DNA of 64,000 nt from Arthrobacter mobilis (GCF_012395835.1 NZ_JAAZSQ010000002.1:91632-155631); one strand, 5' to 3'. Counted from the stretch's first letter, positions 16,979 through 25,865 are shown. The notes: generated by a model not told the origin, from the letters alone. Translations and numbers: made by a program.

Positions 16979-17971
16979 TCAGTGGAAGCGGTGGTCCTGC
17001 GGGGACAGCCGCGGGCCGAAGGCGGGCTTGCGGACCCCGCTGAGCCCGAGCATCCGCACCACGCGCTGGCGGTGGCCGCGCCACGGCTGCAGCAGCCGGA
17101 GCATGCCGGCGTCGTCGGTCCGGCGCCCGGTCAGGGCATAGCCCACGAAGGCTGCCAGATGGAAGTCGCCCACGGAGACCGAGTCCGGATCCCCGTGCGT
17201 GCGCTGGGCGATCTCGGCAGCGGTCCACGGGCCGATGCCCGGTACCGAGCACAGCTTGGCGGCCAGGTCCGGGCCGGGCGGCAGGGCGGCGAGCCGGTCC
17301 AGTCCGGCCGCCACGGCGCAGGCGCGCAGGATCGTGGCCGAACGCTTCGGATCCACGCCGGCACGGTGCCACTCCCAGGACGGGATGCGCCGCCACTGCG
17401 CGGGGGAGGGAGCCAGCATCAGCCCGGCCGGTGCCGGTCCGGGCGCCGGAGAACCGTGCCGGGCCACCAGGTACCTCCACGAGTGCCGGGCCTCGATGGT
17501 GGTGACCCGCTGTTCCAGCACCGCCGGCACGAGCGCGTCGAAGACCCGGCCGGTCGAAGGCAGCCGCAGGCCGCGGTGCCGCCGGCGGGGCTCGGTGACC
17601 AGCCGCGGGAGGGTGGCCTGGAAGTCCGGGTCGTCAAAACCCGACCAGTCGTCGCCGGCGCCCAGCAGGGCCGGCAGGCCCGCCAGCGCCGCCTCCACGC
17701 CCGGTCCCCAGCAGCCGGCGGTGACGGCGGTGGCCGCGGCGTCCGCCCGGGCGGCCAGGTGCAGCGTCACCGGGCCGGCCGGCGTGGCGAACGCCAGCCA
17801 GACGCCGCCGGACCCGATCCGGCAGGTGGGGTCCTGCCGGCCGCGCGGCAGGATGCCGAGCGTGCCGGCTAGATCGTAGCCTGCCGGCATGTCGACGACG
17901 GCGGTGCGCCCGGCGGGCAGCGCCGCCGGCGCTGCAGCCGTCGAAGCGGTGGCCGAAGCAGTGGCAGGCAT
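16979..17971 (-). CDS. HhH-GPD DNA glycosylase (AlkA-like)
   Basis: A 330-residue DNA base-excision enzyme of the helix-hairpin-helix GPD superfamily, in the AlkA/3-methyladenine glycosylase group. The hairpin is LCSVPGIGPWTAAEIA, and the catalytic Asp follows in SVSVGDFHLA. The N-terminal part is the beta-rich domain typical of AlkA. There is no iron-sulfur Cys cluster, which argues against Nth/MutY. The start at 17971 (MPATASATAS) was chosen; an alternative ATG at 18022 would add 17 residues and approach the cbs promoter. It cleaves alkylated bases such as 3-methyladenine in relatives; the exact substrate is not visible here. Confidence 0.87.
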   Translation of the reverse strand: MPATASATASTAAAPAALPAGRTAVVDMPAGYDLAGTLGILPRGRQDPTCRIGSGGVWLAFATPAGPVTLHLAARADAAATAVTAGCWGPGVEAALAGLPALLGAGDDWSGFDDPDFQATLPRLVTEPRRRHRGLRLPSTGRVFDALVPAVLEQRVTTIEARHSWRYLVARHGSPAPGPAPAGLMLAPSPAQWRRIPSWEWHRAGVDPKRSATILRACAVAAGLDRLAALPPGPDLAAKLCSVPGIGPWTAAEIAQRTHGDPDSVSVGDFHLAAFVGYALTGRRTDDAGMLRLLQPWRGHRQRVVRMLGLSGVRKPAFGPRLSPQDHRFH

Positions 17972-18072
17972 GCATCCATCGTCCCACGCACGGGCCCGGC
18001 CGGCAGGCAGCCGGGCGCCCATTATGACGGGCGAACATGACCTTGCCGCGGCAGGCAGGTAGATTTGGGCCC

Positions 18073-19449
18073 ATGAAATATGCCAATTCCGTGCTGGACC
18101 TCATCGGCAACACCCCGTTGGTCAAGCTGAACAAAGTGACCGAAGGTATCGCCGCCACAGTCCTGGCCAAGGTGGAATATTTCAATCCGGGCGGCTCGAT
18201 CAAGGACCGCATCGCGGTGAAGATGATCGAGCAGGCCGAACGGGACGGCAAGCTCAAGCCCGGCGGCACCGTGGTGGAACCGACCAGCGGCAACACCGGC
18301 GTCGGCCTGGCGCTGGTGGCCCAGCAGAAGGGCTACAAGTCCATTTTCGTCACGCCCGACAAGGTCGGCCAGGAAAAGCGCGATGTGCTCAGGGCCTACG
18401 GCGCGGAGGTGGTGGTGACCCCCACGTCCGTGGCCCCGGACAGCCCCGAGTCCTATTACGGTGTCTCCGACCGGCTGGTGACCGAGATCGAGGGCGCGTA
18501 CAAGCCGGACCAGTTCTCCAATCCTGCCGCCCCGGCCAGCCACTACGAGACCACCGGCCCGGAAATCTGGCGCGACACCGACGGCAAGGTCACCCACGTG
18601 GTGATCGGTGCCGGCACCGGCGGCACCATCACCGGCACCGGCAGGTACCTGAAGGATGTTTCCGCGGACCGCCCCTCGGGTCCGGTGAAGGTCATCGCCG
18701 CGGATCCCGAAGGCTCGGTCTACTCCGGCGGCACCGGGCGCCCCTACTTCGTCGAGGGCGTGGGCGAGGACATGTGGCCGGGCAACTACGACAAGAGCGT
18801 GCCGGACGAGGTCATCGCCGTCAACGACGCCGAATCCTTCGCCATGACCCGGCGGCTGGCGCGGGAGGAAGGCCTGCTGGTCGGCGGCTCCTCCGGCATG
18901 GCCGTGGTGGCGGCGCTGCGGGTGGCCCGGGAGCTGGCCGCCGGCGACGTCGTCGTGGTCATCCTGCCCGATTCCGGCCGCGGCTACCTGGCCAAGATCT
19001 TCAATGACGAGTGGATGCGCTCCTACGGCTTTATCCCCGGCGCCGAGGAAACCACCGTCGGCGAGGTGCTCCGCGGCAAGGGCGGCATCCTGCCGGACCT
19101 GGTGCACACCCACCCTGCCGAATCGGTGCGCGATGTCATCGAGATCATCAACGAATACGGCGTCTCCGTCCTGCCCGTGCTGTCCCAGGAACCGCCGGTG
19201 GTGATGGGCGAGGTGGTCGGGGCCGTCGACGAGCGCGCGCTGACCGCGAAGCTGTTCAAGGGCGAAGCGAAGCTGACGGACAGGATCGGGGACCACATGG
19301 GGCAGAAGATGCCCATCATCGGCGCCCTGGAGTCCATCTCCGCCGCCCGCGAAAAACTCCAGCAGGCCGACGCCCTGATGGTGACATTCCAAGGCGCGCC
19401 GGTGGGCGTGCTCACCCGCCACGACCTCCTGACCTACCTGACGAGCTGA
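18073..19449 (+). CDS. cbs: Cystathionine beta-synthase
   Basis: A 458-residue PLP enzyme making cystathionine from serine and homocysteine. The PLP Lys is in NPGGSIKDR (Lys44), the substrate loop is PTSGNTGVGLAL, and the phosphate loop is GAGTGGTITGTG. Unlike cysteine synthases (about 310 residues), it has a C-terminal pair of CBS regulatory domains (about 335-458, e.g. EIINEYGVSVLPV). Start at 18073, 7 bases after TAGATT (18060-18065), implies a leaderless mRNA. The gene is followed after 11 bases by a cystathionine gamma-synthase/lyase, giving a complete reverse transsulfuration pair. Confidence 0.93.
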   Translation: MKYANSVLDLIGNTPLVKLNKVTEGIAATVLAKVEYFNPGGSIKDRIAVKMIEQAERDGKLKPGGTVVEPTSGNTGVGLALVAQQKGYKSIFVTPDKVGQEKRDVLRAYGAEVVVTPTSVAPDSPESYYGVSDRLVTEIEGAYKPDQFSNPAAPASHYETTGPEIWRDTDGKVTHVVIGAGTGGTITGTGRYLKDVSADRPSGPVKVIAADPEGSVYSGGTGRPYFVEGVGEDMWPGNYDKSVPDEVIAVNDAESFAMTRRLAREEGLLVGGSSGMAVVAALRVARELAAGDVVVVILPDSGRGYLAKIFNDEWMRSYGFIPGAEETTVGEVLRGKGGILPDLVHTHPAESVRDVIEIINEYGVSVLPVLSQEPPVVMGEVVGAVDERALTAKLFKGEAKLTDRIGDHMGQKMPIIGALESISAAREKLQQADALMVTFQGAPVGVLTRHDLLTYLTS

Positions 19450-19460
19450 AGGAAGCTGCC

Positions 19461-20624
19461 ATGACCGCACTTGAGAATGCCTCGGGCTTCAACACCCGCG
19501 CCGTCCACGCCGGACAATCCTTCGAACCGCGCACCGGCGCCGTCGTGCCCCCGGTGCACTTCAGTTCCACCTACGCCCAGGACGGCATCGGGGGACTGCG
19601 CGACGGCTACGAATACGGCCGCGGCGGCAATCCCACCCGCGATGCGCTGCAGCTGCAGCTGGCGGCCCTCGAAGGCGGCCGGCACGCGTTTTCCTTCGCC
19701 TCCGGCCTGGCCGCCGAGGACGCCCTGATCCGGGCGCTGCTGGTGCCGGGGGACCACATCGTGCTGGGCAACGACGCCTACGGCGGCACCTACCGGCTGA
19801 TCAGCCGGGTGCTCGGCGGCTGGGGCGTCGGGCACACCGTGGTGGACATGGCCGACCTCGAATCGGTCGCCGCCGCCGTCGCCGCGCAGCAGACCCGCTT
19901 CGTGTGGGTGGAAACCCCCTCCAACCCGATGATGAAGGTCACCGACATCGCCGGTCTGGCCGCCGTGGCGCACGACGCCGGGGCGCTGCTGGTAGTGGAC
20001 AACACCTTCGCCTCGCCGTACCTGCAGAACCCGCTGGCCCTCGGGGCGGACATCGTGGTGCATTCGACCACCAAGTACATCGGCGGCCACTCGGACGTGA
20101 TCGGCGGCGCCGTGGTGCTCAACGATGACGAGCTGGCCGGGAAGGTCGGCTTCGTGCAGTTCGCCGTCGGCGCCGTCTCCTCCCCGATGGATGCGTTCCT
20201 GACCACCCGCGGCCTGAAGACCCTGGGCGTGCGCATGGACCGGCACAGCGCCAATGCCCAGGCCGTGGCCGAGTGGCTGGCCGGCCGCAGCGGGGTGGAA
20301 ACCGTGTACTATCCCGGCCTGCCGGACCACCCCGGGCACGAGCTGGCGGCGAAGCAGATGCGCGGCTTCGGCGGCATGGTCTCGGTCTCCTTCACCGGCG
20401 GGGAGGCCGCGGCCCGGAAGGTTGCCGAGTCCACCAAGGTGTTCACCCTGGCCGAGTCCCTGGGCGGCATCGAGTCGCTGGTCAACTACCCGTCCGAGAT
20501 GACCCATGCCTCGGTCAAGGGCACCGAGCTGGCCGTACCGGAGAACCTGATCCGGCTCTCGGTGGGCATCGAGGACGCCGCGGACCTGATTGCCGACCTG
20601 GACCAGGCCTTCGGGCAGCTCTGA
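19461..20624 (+). CDS. Cystathionine gamma-synthase/gamma-lyase
   Basis: A 387-residue Cys/Met-metabolism PLP enzyme. The PLP Lys is Lys205 in HSTTKYIGGHSDV; GYEYGRGGNPTRDAL and the late YPSEMTHAS segment are family hallmarks. Annotations of this group alternate between gamma-synthase (MetB) and gamma-lyase; sitting directly behind cbs it more likely completes reverse transsulfuration by splitting cystathionine to cysteine, but both reactions are possible. Start at 19461 follows AAGGAAG. The real gene begins here even though the same frame is open back into cbs. A 26-base palindrome ends the unit. Confidence 0.9.
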   Translation: MTALENASGFNTRAVHAGQSFEPRTGAVVPPVHFSSTYAQDGIGGLRDGYEYGRGGNPTRDALQLQLAALEGGRHAFSFASGLAAEDALIRALLVPGDHIVLGNDAYGGTYRLISRVLGGWGVGHTVVDMADLESVAAAVAAQQTRFVWVETPSNPMMKVTDIAGLAAVAHDAGALLVVDNTFASPYLQNPLALGADIVVHSTTKYIGGHSDVIGGAVVLNDDELAGKVGFVQFAVGAVSSPMDAFLTTRGLKTLGVRMDRHSANAQAVAEWLAGRSGVETVYYPGLPDHPGHELAAKQMRGFGGMVSVSFTGGEAAARKVAESTKVFTLAESLGGIESLVNYPSEMTHASVKGTELAVPENLIRLSVGIEDAADLIADLDQAFGQL

Positions 20625-20636
20625 CGACTGCGTCCG

Positions 20637-20662
20637 GAGCACCGCACCCGGGTGCGGTGCTC
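20637..20662 (+). terminator. 26-base perfect palindrome after cystathionine gene
   Basis: The two 13-base arms (GAGCACCGCACCC and its complement) abut with no spacer, 12 bases after the stop codon. In RNA it would fold as a hairpin of about 11 bp with a 4-base loop. No T-run follows. Most likely a terminator. Confidence 0.6.
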
Positions 20663-20698
20663 TGGCGCGCCGGGGGTGGTGTGGGAATACTGGTGGGC

Positions 20699-21148
20699 AT
20701 GGAGAACAGACACTACCCACCGGCCGGCGTCTGGCCCGGCCTGCAATCGCGTGACGCCCGGGGCCTGATCAGGTTCCTGACCGGCACCGTCGGCTTCAGC
20801 ACCCACGCCCTGTATGAGGAAGGCGGGGCGGTGGTGCACAGCGAGCTGCTCTGGCCCGAAGGCGGCCTGGTCCTGGTCTCCAGCTACAGTGAGGCCAGCC
20901 TGTGGGCCCGCGAGCCGGGCGGCGCGCAGCTGAATGTCTACACTCGGGACCCGGATGCCCTCTACCACAGCGTGTCCGCCGCCGGGGCGCAGATCATCCA
21001 GGAGCTCACCGACACGGACTACGGTGCCCGCCTGTTCGGCCTGCGCGATCCGGACGGGAACCTGTGGGGCTTCAGCACCTACCGCGGCCACCCGCTTCCT
21101 GCGTCCGCCGAGGAATTCCAGGACGTGAGCTTCGAGGGCCATGCCTGA
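20699..21148 (+). CDS. VOC (glyoxalase/bleomycin-resistance) superfamily protein
   Basis: A 149-residue protein with the vicinal-oxygen-chelate pattern: paired beta-alpha-beta-beta-beta modules, a start of WPGLQSRDARGLIRFLTGTV and the C-terminal LRDPDGNLWGFSTY that supplies a typical metal or ligand residue. Family members include glyoxalases, dioxygenases and antibiotic-binding proteins; none of these can be chosen here. ATG at 20699, 7 bases after AATACT (20686-20691), fits a leaderless start. The last 8 bases overlap the MOSC gene. Confidence 0.82.
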   Translation: MENRHYPPAGVWPGLQSRDARGLIRFLTGTVGFSTHALYEEGGAVVHSELLWPEGGLVLVSSYSEASLWAREPGGAQLNVYTRDPDALYHSVSAAGAQIIQELTDTDYGARLFGLRDPDGNLWGFSTYRGHPLPASAEEFQDVSFEGHA

Positions 21149-21815
21149 GCCGGGGAGCCTGCTGGCCATCTGCCGGGTGCACGCACTCAAGCCCGACGCC
21201 GGGCCGGCCGGCCTCACGGCCATTGACAAGCGGCCCGCGTCCGGGCCGGTCAAGGTCACCGACCTGGGCCTGTACGCGGACGTGCAGGCCGACCGCAAGC
21301 ACCACGGCGGGGAATGGCAGGCGCTCTACGCCTACGCGGACGAGGACGCCCGCTGGTGGGCCGCCGAACTGGGCCGGGAGATTCCGCCCGGCCTGTTCGG
21401 CGAGAACCTGCGCACCTTGGGCGTGGACGTCAACGGGGCGCTGATCGGCGAGCGCTGGCGGATCGGGCCCGAGGTGCGCGTGGAAGTGACCTCGGTGCGG
21501 ATTCCCTGCGGGACCTTCGCCCGGCACCTGGGCGAGGAACGCTGGGTGCGCCGCTTCACCGCCGCCGGCCGGCCCGGAGCCTACCTGAAGGTCCTGCAGA
21601 CCGGGCAGATCCAGGCCGGCGACGCCGTCGAGCCCACCTACCGGCCGCGGCACGGGGTGCCGGTGGCCCAGGTCTTCGCCGGCCTGGACAAGGCCGGCGC
21701 CGGGGCCCTGCGGGCCGAGGCCGCCGCCGGCCGGCTGCAGCTGGCCCCGCAGGTGCGGGCCGCCGTCGATCTGGCCCTGCGCGCGGCCGCACGGCAGGAG
21801 GCGGCCGCGCGTTAA
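21141..21815 (+). CDS. MOSC-domain protein
   Basis: A 224-residue MOSC (molybdenum cofactor sulfurase C-terminal) protein, similar to YiiM. Diagnostic segments are RKHHGGEWQALYAY, GLFGENLRTLGV and the conserved Cys in VRIPCGTFARHL, which in relatives binds the molybdenum cofactor. YiiM-type proteins reduce N-hydroxylated compounds with Moco. The start overlaps the VOC gene by 8 bases, implying coupled translation. No molybdopterin genes are in this window. The C-terminal Ala/Arg-rich tail is probably a helix. Confidence 0.85.
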   Translation: MPEPGSLLAICRVHALKPDAGPAGLTAIDKRPASGPVKVTDLGLYADVQADRKHHGGEWQALYAYADEDARWWAAELGREIPPGLFGENLRTLGVDVNGALIGERWRIGPEVRVEVTSVRIPCGTFARHLGEERWVRRFTAAGRPGAYLKVLQTGQIQAGDAVEPTYRPRHGVPVAQVFAGLDKAGAGALRAEAAAGRLQLAPQVRAAVDLALRAAARQEAAAR

Positions 21816-22255
21816 GCCGCTCGGTGCAGGGGACCGGCATGGCCCCGCAGGTGTGCCCAAGCTCACCGCCGGCCGCGGCGCCGCCTGCTTGCGCCGTACC
21901 GTAGAATGGATGTATCCCCCACTCCGGTATTCCCGCATTTCGACGGGCAAACCACTGGCTGTCCGGGCGGAACCGCATAGGTTTACGCCCCCGGGTCCCA
22001 TGTTTGCAGCGTCTGATTGGTGTGTAGGGTCCGCGTCCAGCGGGCAGTGTCATTTTGGGAGCGCCGGCTTTGAAAACGCCGTCAGGGGCATTGGCAGTGC
22101 AGGTGAAGCTGCGTGCGATGCGCTCCAGAGCGCGGCGGGAAGTCTTGCCATGGGATTGCAACAGTGCCGGACTTTGCTTACATCAGGCCTGCCGGCCGCT
22201 GTGCGTGAGCGCATTACCGGCGCGGCCCCGTCCCGAATGAAGATGAGGATTCTCC
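21816..22255 (+). promoter_or_regulatory. Long leader region of the DEAD-box helicase gene
   Basis: No gene is supported in 440 bases. A -10-like TAGAAT lies at 21902-21907, which would give a transcript start near 21914 and a 5' untranslated region of about 340 bases. Segments such as GCGCTCCAGAGCGC (about 22119-22132) and GGCCTGCCGGCC can fold. Long leaders that control translation are usual for cold-inducible DEAD-box helicase mRNAs (csdA/deaD). No known riboswitch was recognised. Confidence 0.5.
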
Positions 22256-24235
22256 ATGTCCGAATACACCCATGACCACCTGCCCGCCGAAGCGGAAGCC
22301 GGCACTGAAGAGGAAGCCACCGTGCTGTTCTCCGACTTCAACCTTGATTCCCGCGTGCTCGCGGCGCTGGCCGACGTCGGCTACGAAAAGCCCTCGCCGA
22401 TCCAGGCTGCGACCATTCCGGTGCTGCTCGAAGGCCGCGACGTCGTCGGCCTGGCCCAGACCGGTACCGGCAAGACCGCAGCTTTCGCCATCCCGGCCCT
22501 GTCCCGGATGGCCGAGCTGGCCGAAGTCAACGGCCCGGCGCGCAGCACCCAGGTGCTGGTGCTGGCTCCGACCCGCGAACTGGCCCTGCAGGTCTCCGAG
22601 GCCTTCACCTCCTACGCCAAGCATCTGGAGGACTTCACCGTGCTGCCGGTCTACGGCGGCTCCGCCTACGGCCCGCAGCTGGCCGGTTTGCGCCGCGGCG
22701 CCCAGGTTGTGGTGGGCACCCCCGGGCGCGTGATCGACCACATCGAGAAGGGCTCCCTGGACCTGTCCGACCTGCAGTATGTGGTGCTGGACGAGGCCGA
22801 CGAGATGCTGCGGATGGGCTTCGCCGAGGAAGTCGACAAGATCCTCGAAGCCACCCCGGAGGAGAAGCAGGTCGCCCTGTTCTCGGCCACCATGCCTACC
22901 TCCATCCGCCGGATCGCCAAGCAGTACCTGAACGACCCGGCCGAGATCTCGGTCAAGTCCAAGACCACCACCGGCGCCAACATCCGCCAGCGCTACGTGC
23001 AGGTGATGGGCGCCCACAAGCTGGACGCCATGACCCGCATCCTCGAGACCGAGGAGTTCGACGGCGTCATTGCCTTCGTGCGCACCAAGATGGCCACCGA
23101 GGAACTGGCGGACAAGCTCAAGGCGCGCGGCTTCCGGGCCGCCGCGATCAACGGCGACATCCCGCAGCAGCAGCGTGAACGCACCGTCGAGGCGCTGCGC
23201 GAAGGCAAGGTGGACATCCTGGTGGCCACCGACGTCGCCGCCCGCGGCCTGGACGTCGAGCGGATCAGCCACGTCGTGAACTACGACATTCCGCACGACA
23301 CCGAGTCTTACGTGCACCGGATCGGCCGCACCGGCCGCGCCGGCCGCTCCGGCGACGCGATCCTGTTCATGACCCCGCGCGAGAAGTACCTGCTGCGGGC
23401 GATCGAGAAGACCACGAGGCAGAGCGTGGAGCTGATGCACCTGCCCACGGTGGACACCGTCAACGCCAACCGCCTGGAGAAGTTCGCCGGCCGGATCACC
23501 GAGACCCTGGAGTCCGAGGACCTGGCGGTCTTCCGCGGCCTGGTGGAGAAGTACGAGGCCGAGCACGACGTGACCGCCGTCGAGATCGCCGCGGCCTTGG
23601 CGCACATGGCCCAGGGCGGCCGCCCGCTGCTGATGGAGGAACTGCCGGTGGCCCCGGCCAAGCAGGCCCGCCTCGCCCGCGGCGAGCGCGACGGCTTCGG
23701 CTCGCGCGGCCCGTCCCGTCCGCTGACCGAAGGCAACGCGACCTACCGCATCGCCGTCGGCCGCCGGCACCGGGTCATGCCCGGGTCGATCGTCGGTGCC
23801 ATCGCCAACGAGGGCGGCCTGACCGCCGGACAGATCGGCGGCATCGACATCCGCTCGGACCACTCCCTGGTGGAACTGCCGGCGGATCTGTCCGAGGAGC
23901 AGTTGCGCGCGCTGTCCAAGACTCGCATCGGGGGCGAGCTGATCCAGCTGGAGCTGGACAGCGGCCGCAAGCCGCGGCGCGACCGCGAAGAGGGCGGCTA
24001 CCGGGGCGACCGGGACGGCGGCTACCGGGGCGACCGCGGCGGCTTCCGCGGCGGGTTCCGCAATGACCGTGGCGACCGCGACCGCGGCTTCCGCAGCGAC
24101 CGCGGCGAGCGGCCGTTCAAGAAGAAGTTCGACGGCGACCGCGGCGGGTTCCGCAGCGACCGCGGCGACCGCTATGAGTCCAGCTTCGGCGGCCACGGCA
24201 TGGGCGCGCGCAAGCCGCGCCACGGCCGCGGCTAA
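22256..24235 (+). CDS. deaD: DEAD-box ATP-dependent RNA helicase
   Basis: A 659-residue RNA helicase of the CsdA/DeaD type. The motifs appear in order: Q motif (KPSPIQAATIP), AQTGTGKT, PTRELALQ, DEAD, SAT, VATDVAARGLDV and HRIGRTGRAGR. After the two RecA-like domains comes a DbpA-like RNA-binding domain (TYRIAVGRRHRVMPGSIVGA) and a C-terminal RGG/RGD-rich tail (YRGDRDGGYRGDRGGFRGG, about residues 580-640) that binds RNA non-specifically. It unwinds RNA in ribosome assembly and mRNA decay, notably in the cold. TGAGGA about 8 bases before the ATG is the ribosome-binding site. Confidence 0.95.
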   Translation: MSEYTHDHLPAEAEAGTEEEATVLFSDFNLDSRVLAALADVGYEKPSPIQAATIPVLLEGRDVVGLAQTGTGKTAAFAIPALSRMAELAEVNGPARSTQVLVLAPTRELALQVSEAFTSYAKHLEDFTVLPVYGGSAYGPQLAGLRRGAQVVVGTPGRVIDHIEKGSLDLSDLQYVVLDEADEMLRMGFAEEVDKILEATPEEKQVALFSATMPTSIRRIAKQYLNDPAEISVKSKTTTGANIRQRYVQVMGAHKLDAMTRILETEEFDGVIAFVRTKMATEELADKLKARGFRAAAINGDIPQQQRERTVEALREGKVDILVATDVAARGLDVERISHVVNYDIPHDTESYVHRIGRTGRAGRSGDAILFMTPREKYLLRAIEKTTRQSVELMHLPTVDTVNANRLEKFAGRITETLESEDLAVFRGLVEKYEAEHDVTAVEIAAALAHMAQGGRPLLMEELPVAPAKQARLARGERDGFGSRGPSRPLTEGNATYRIAVGRRHRVMPGSIVGAIANEGGLTAGQIGGIDIRSDHSLVELPADLSEEQLRALSKTRIGGELIQLELDSGRKPRRDREEGGYRGDRDGGYRGDRGGFRGGFRNDRGDRDRGFRSDRGERPFKKKFDGDRGGFRSDRGDRYESSFGGHGMGARKPRHGRG

Positions 24236-24308
24236 CACCGGACGGCCGACGGTCGCGTCCGGCGCCGTCCTGCCTTGAGCGGCCTGTCCGGCCGCCCAGA
24301 GGCCCTCG

Positions 24309-24339
24309 GAAGGGGCATCCGCACCGCGGATGCCCCTTC
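24309..24339 (+). terminator. Terminator after deaD
   Basis: GAAGGGGCATCCGC at 24309-24322 pairs with its perfect complement at 24326-24339 around ACC (14 bp). The remainder of the 310-base gap to tRNA-Thr holds only a promoter at 24505-24534. Confidence 0.75.
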
Positions 24340-24504
24340 TGCTGTTTCAGGCCCTCCGGCGGGGCCTGGCGGGCGCAGCGCCGGGCAGGGTCCCTGCGTC
24401 CGGCCCGGGCCGGTCCTGCCCGCGGCCGCAGCCGGCTGGCTCGACCGGGCAAAACCGGGGGAAGCTGGGGAAAATGTGCGATCCGCCACAAAGGCCCGAT
24501 CCGA

Positions 24505-24534
24505 TTTCACACCGGGGCAAAGTGCTGGTAATGT
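24505..24534 (+). promoter_or_regulatory. Promoter of tRNA-Thr/tRNA-Met
   Basis: TTTCAC (24505-24510), an 18-base spacer and TAATGT (24529-24534) fit a housekeeping sigma promoter, placing the start a few bases before tRNA-Thr. Confidence 0.5.
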
Positions 24535-24545
24535 ATTTCTCCGTT

Positions 24546-24617
24546 GCCCCCCTAGCTCAGTGGTAGAGCGCAGTCTTGGTAAGACTGAGGTCACGGGATC
24601 GATTCCCGTGGGGGGCT
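24546..24617 (+). tRNA. tRNA-Thr (GGT)
   Basis: Acceptor GCCCCCC at 24546-24552 pairs with GGGGGGC at 24610-24616, discriminator T. The anticodon stem-loop CAGTCTTGGTAAGACTG has anticodon GGT. T-arm GATTC present; CCA not encoded. Confidence 0.95.
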
Positions 24618-24674
24618 CTGAATGGCGGGGCCCGCGCCTGTGTCGCAAGGCGCAGCGCGGGCCGTCCCATTCGT

Positions 24675-24748
24675 GGCGGTGTAGCTCAGCTGGTTAGAGC
24701 GCACGACTCATAATCGTGAGGTCCCGGGATCGAGTCCCGGCACCGCTA
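24675..24748 (+). tRNA. tRNA-Met (CAT), elongator type
   Basis: Acceptor GGCGGTG at 24675-24681 pairs with CACCGCT (one G-T pair), discriminator A. The anticodon loop CTCATAA contains CAT. The anticodon stem lacks the three G-C pairs of initiators, so this is elongator Met; a CAT anticodon could in principle also be tRNA-Ile2 after lysidine modification. It lies 57 bases after tRNA-Thr and is probably co-transcribed. Confidence 0.93.
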
Positions 24749-24755
24749 CTGCCGG

Positions 24756-24791
24756 AAAACCCCTCCCGGACCATGGTCCCGGAGGGGTTTT
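24756..24791 (+). terminator. Terminator of the tRNA-Thr/Met unit
   Basis: AAAACCCCTCC at 24756-24766 pairs with GGAGGGGTTTT at 24781-24791, with an inner GGACC/GGTCC stem and one C-C mismatch. A TTTTT run follows: a textbook intrinsic terminator. Confidence 0.9.
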
Positions 24792-24920
24792 TGCGTCTCC
24801 GGGCACCGCGCCGGCGCGGCAGCAGGACGCCTTGCCTGCCGGTTCCCGGCGCGCCTACGGTGGAAGCAGGGCCGCACGTCCGGCGGCCACGTCCAGGCAG
24901 ATCCGAGGAGGATGTGCACC

Positions 24921-25487
24921 ATGGCTACTGCCGACATCTCCGGAAAGAAAGTCGCCTTCCTGCTCACGGATGGCGTCGAACAAATCGAACTCACCAGCCC
25001 CTGGCAGGCCGTGCAGGACGCCGGCGGCCAGCCCGTCCTCGTGGCACCCAAGCCCGGACAGCTCCAAGGCTTCAAGGGCACCGACAAGGCCGACACCTTC
25101 GACGTGGACGTCGCCGTCACGGAGGCCGATCCCGCCGACTATGACGCGCTGGTCCTGCCCGGCGGCGTCATCAACGCGGACCACCTGCGGGCCGAGTCCG
25201 CCGCCGTCGCCTTCGCCCGGGCCTTCTTCGATGCGCACAAGCCGGTGGCGGCGATCTGCCACGCCCCGTGGTTGCTGATCGAAGCCGGAACAGCGGACGG
25301 CCGGCGGCTGACCTCGTACCACACGCTGGCCACGGACCTGCGCAATGCCGGTGCGCACTGGGTGGACCGGGAGGTGGTGGTGGACCACGGGCTGGTCACC
25401 AGCCGCAGCCCGAAGGACCTGGCCGCCTTCAACGCCAGGATGCTGGAGGAAATCGCCGAAGCCGCCCACGCCGGGCAGAACGCCTGA
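24921..25487 (+). CDS. DJ-1/PfpI-family protein
   Basis: A 188-residue class I glutamine-amidotransferase-like protein of the PfpI/YhbO group. The reactive Cys is Cys113 in AAICHAPWLLIEAG, and the acid is Glu20 in LLTDGVEQIEL. Relatives act as general stress proteins, glyoxalase III/deglycase-like enzymes or, for the archaeal namesake, peptidases; the bacterial function is debated. Start at 24921 has GAGGAGG (24905-24911); an ATG three codons earlier is worse placed. It stands alone behind the tRNA terminator. Confidence 0.9.
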   Translation: MATADISGKKVAFLLTDGVEQIELTSPWQAVQDAGGQPVLVAPKPGQLQGFKGTDKADTFDVDVAVTEADPADYDALVLPGGVINADHLRAESAAVAFARAFFDAHKPVAAICHAPWLLIEAGTADGRRLTSYHTLATDLRNAGAHWVDREVVVDHGLVTSRSPKDLAAFNARMLEEIAEAAHAGQNA

Positions 25488-25570
25488 GCAGCCGGCCCGG
25501 CGCAGCGACCGGCTGCCCGGCCTTGCCTGGCCGTGCGGGACCGGGCCTGGCCAACCGTTAGGCTTAAACC

Positions 25571-25831
25571 ATGAATCCCTGGGACCTTGGCTCGCCGCTG
25601 TACCGCAAGCTGGTCATCTCGGCCATGGTGCTGATCGCCGCCGGCATCGTGCTTTCGTTGATCGCCGCGGCCGCGGGACTGCCGGGGCTGAGCTGGCCGG
25701 CCCTGGCCATCATTGCCGCCGGCCTGCTGGTGCACCTGGCCGGCCTCGTGGTCCGGGCCCGGGACGCCCGTGCCCGCCACGCCGCCCACGGGGCCGCAGG
25801 CGGGCGCACGCAGCGGCAGCAGGGTCAATAG
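25571..25831 (+). CDS. Small membrane protein
   Basis: An 86-residue protein with two membrane helices (about residues 13-35 and 41-61) and a soluble, Arg/Ala/His-rich tail (RARDARARHAAHGAAGG). I do not recognise a family. The ATG lies exactly 6 bases after TAGGCT (25559-25564), a leaderless start. It is followed 34 bases later by the thioesterase gene. Confidence 0.7.
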   Translation: MNPWDLGSPLYRKLVISAMVLIAAGIVLSLIAAAAGLPGLSWPALAIIAAGLLVHLAGLVVRARDARARHAAHGAAGGRTQRQQGQ

Positions 25832-25865
25832 CCGCCCGGTGCGCCAACGGGCCCTGAAAGGACGC

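Noticed and set aside
18000-18072. SAM or other sulfur-metabolism riboswitch before cbs
   Set aside because: TAGATT lies only 7 bases before the ATG, so there is no leader to hold one.
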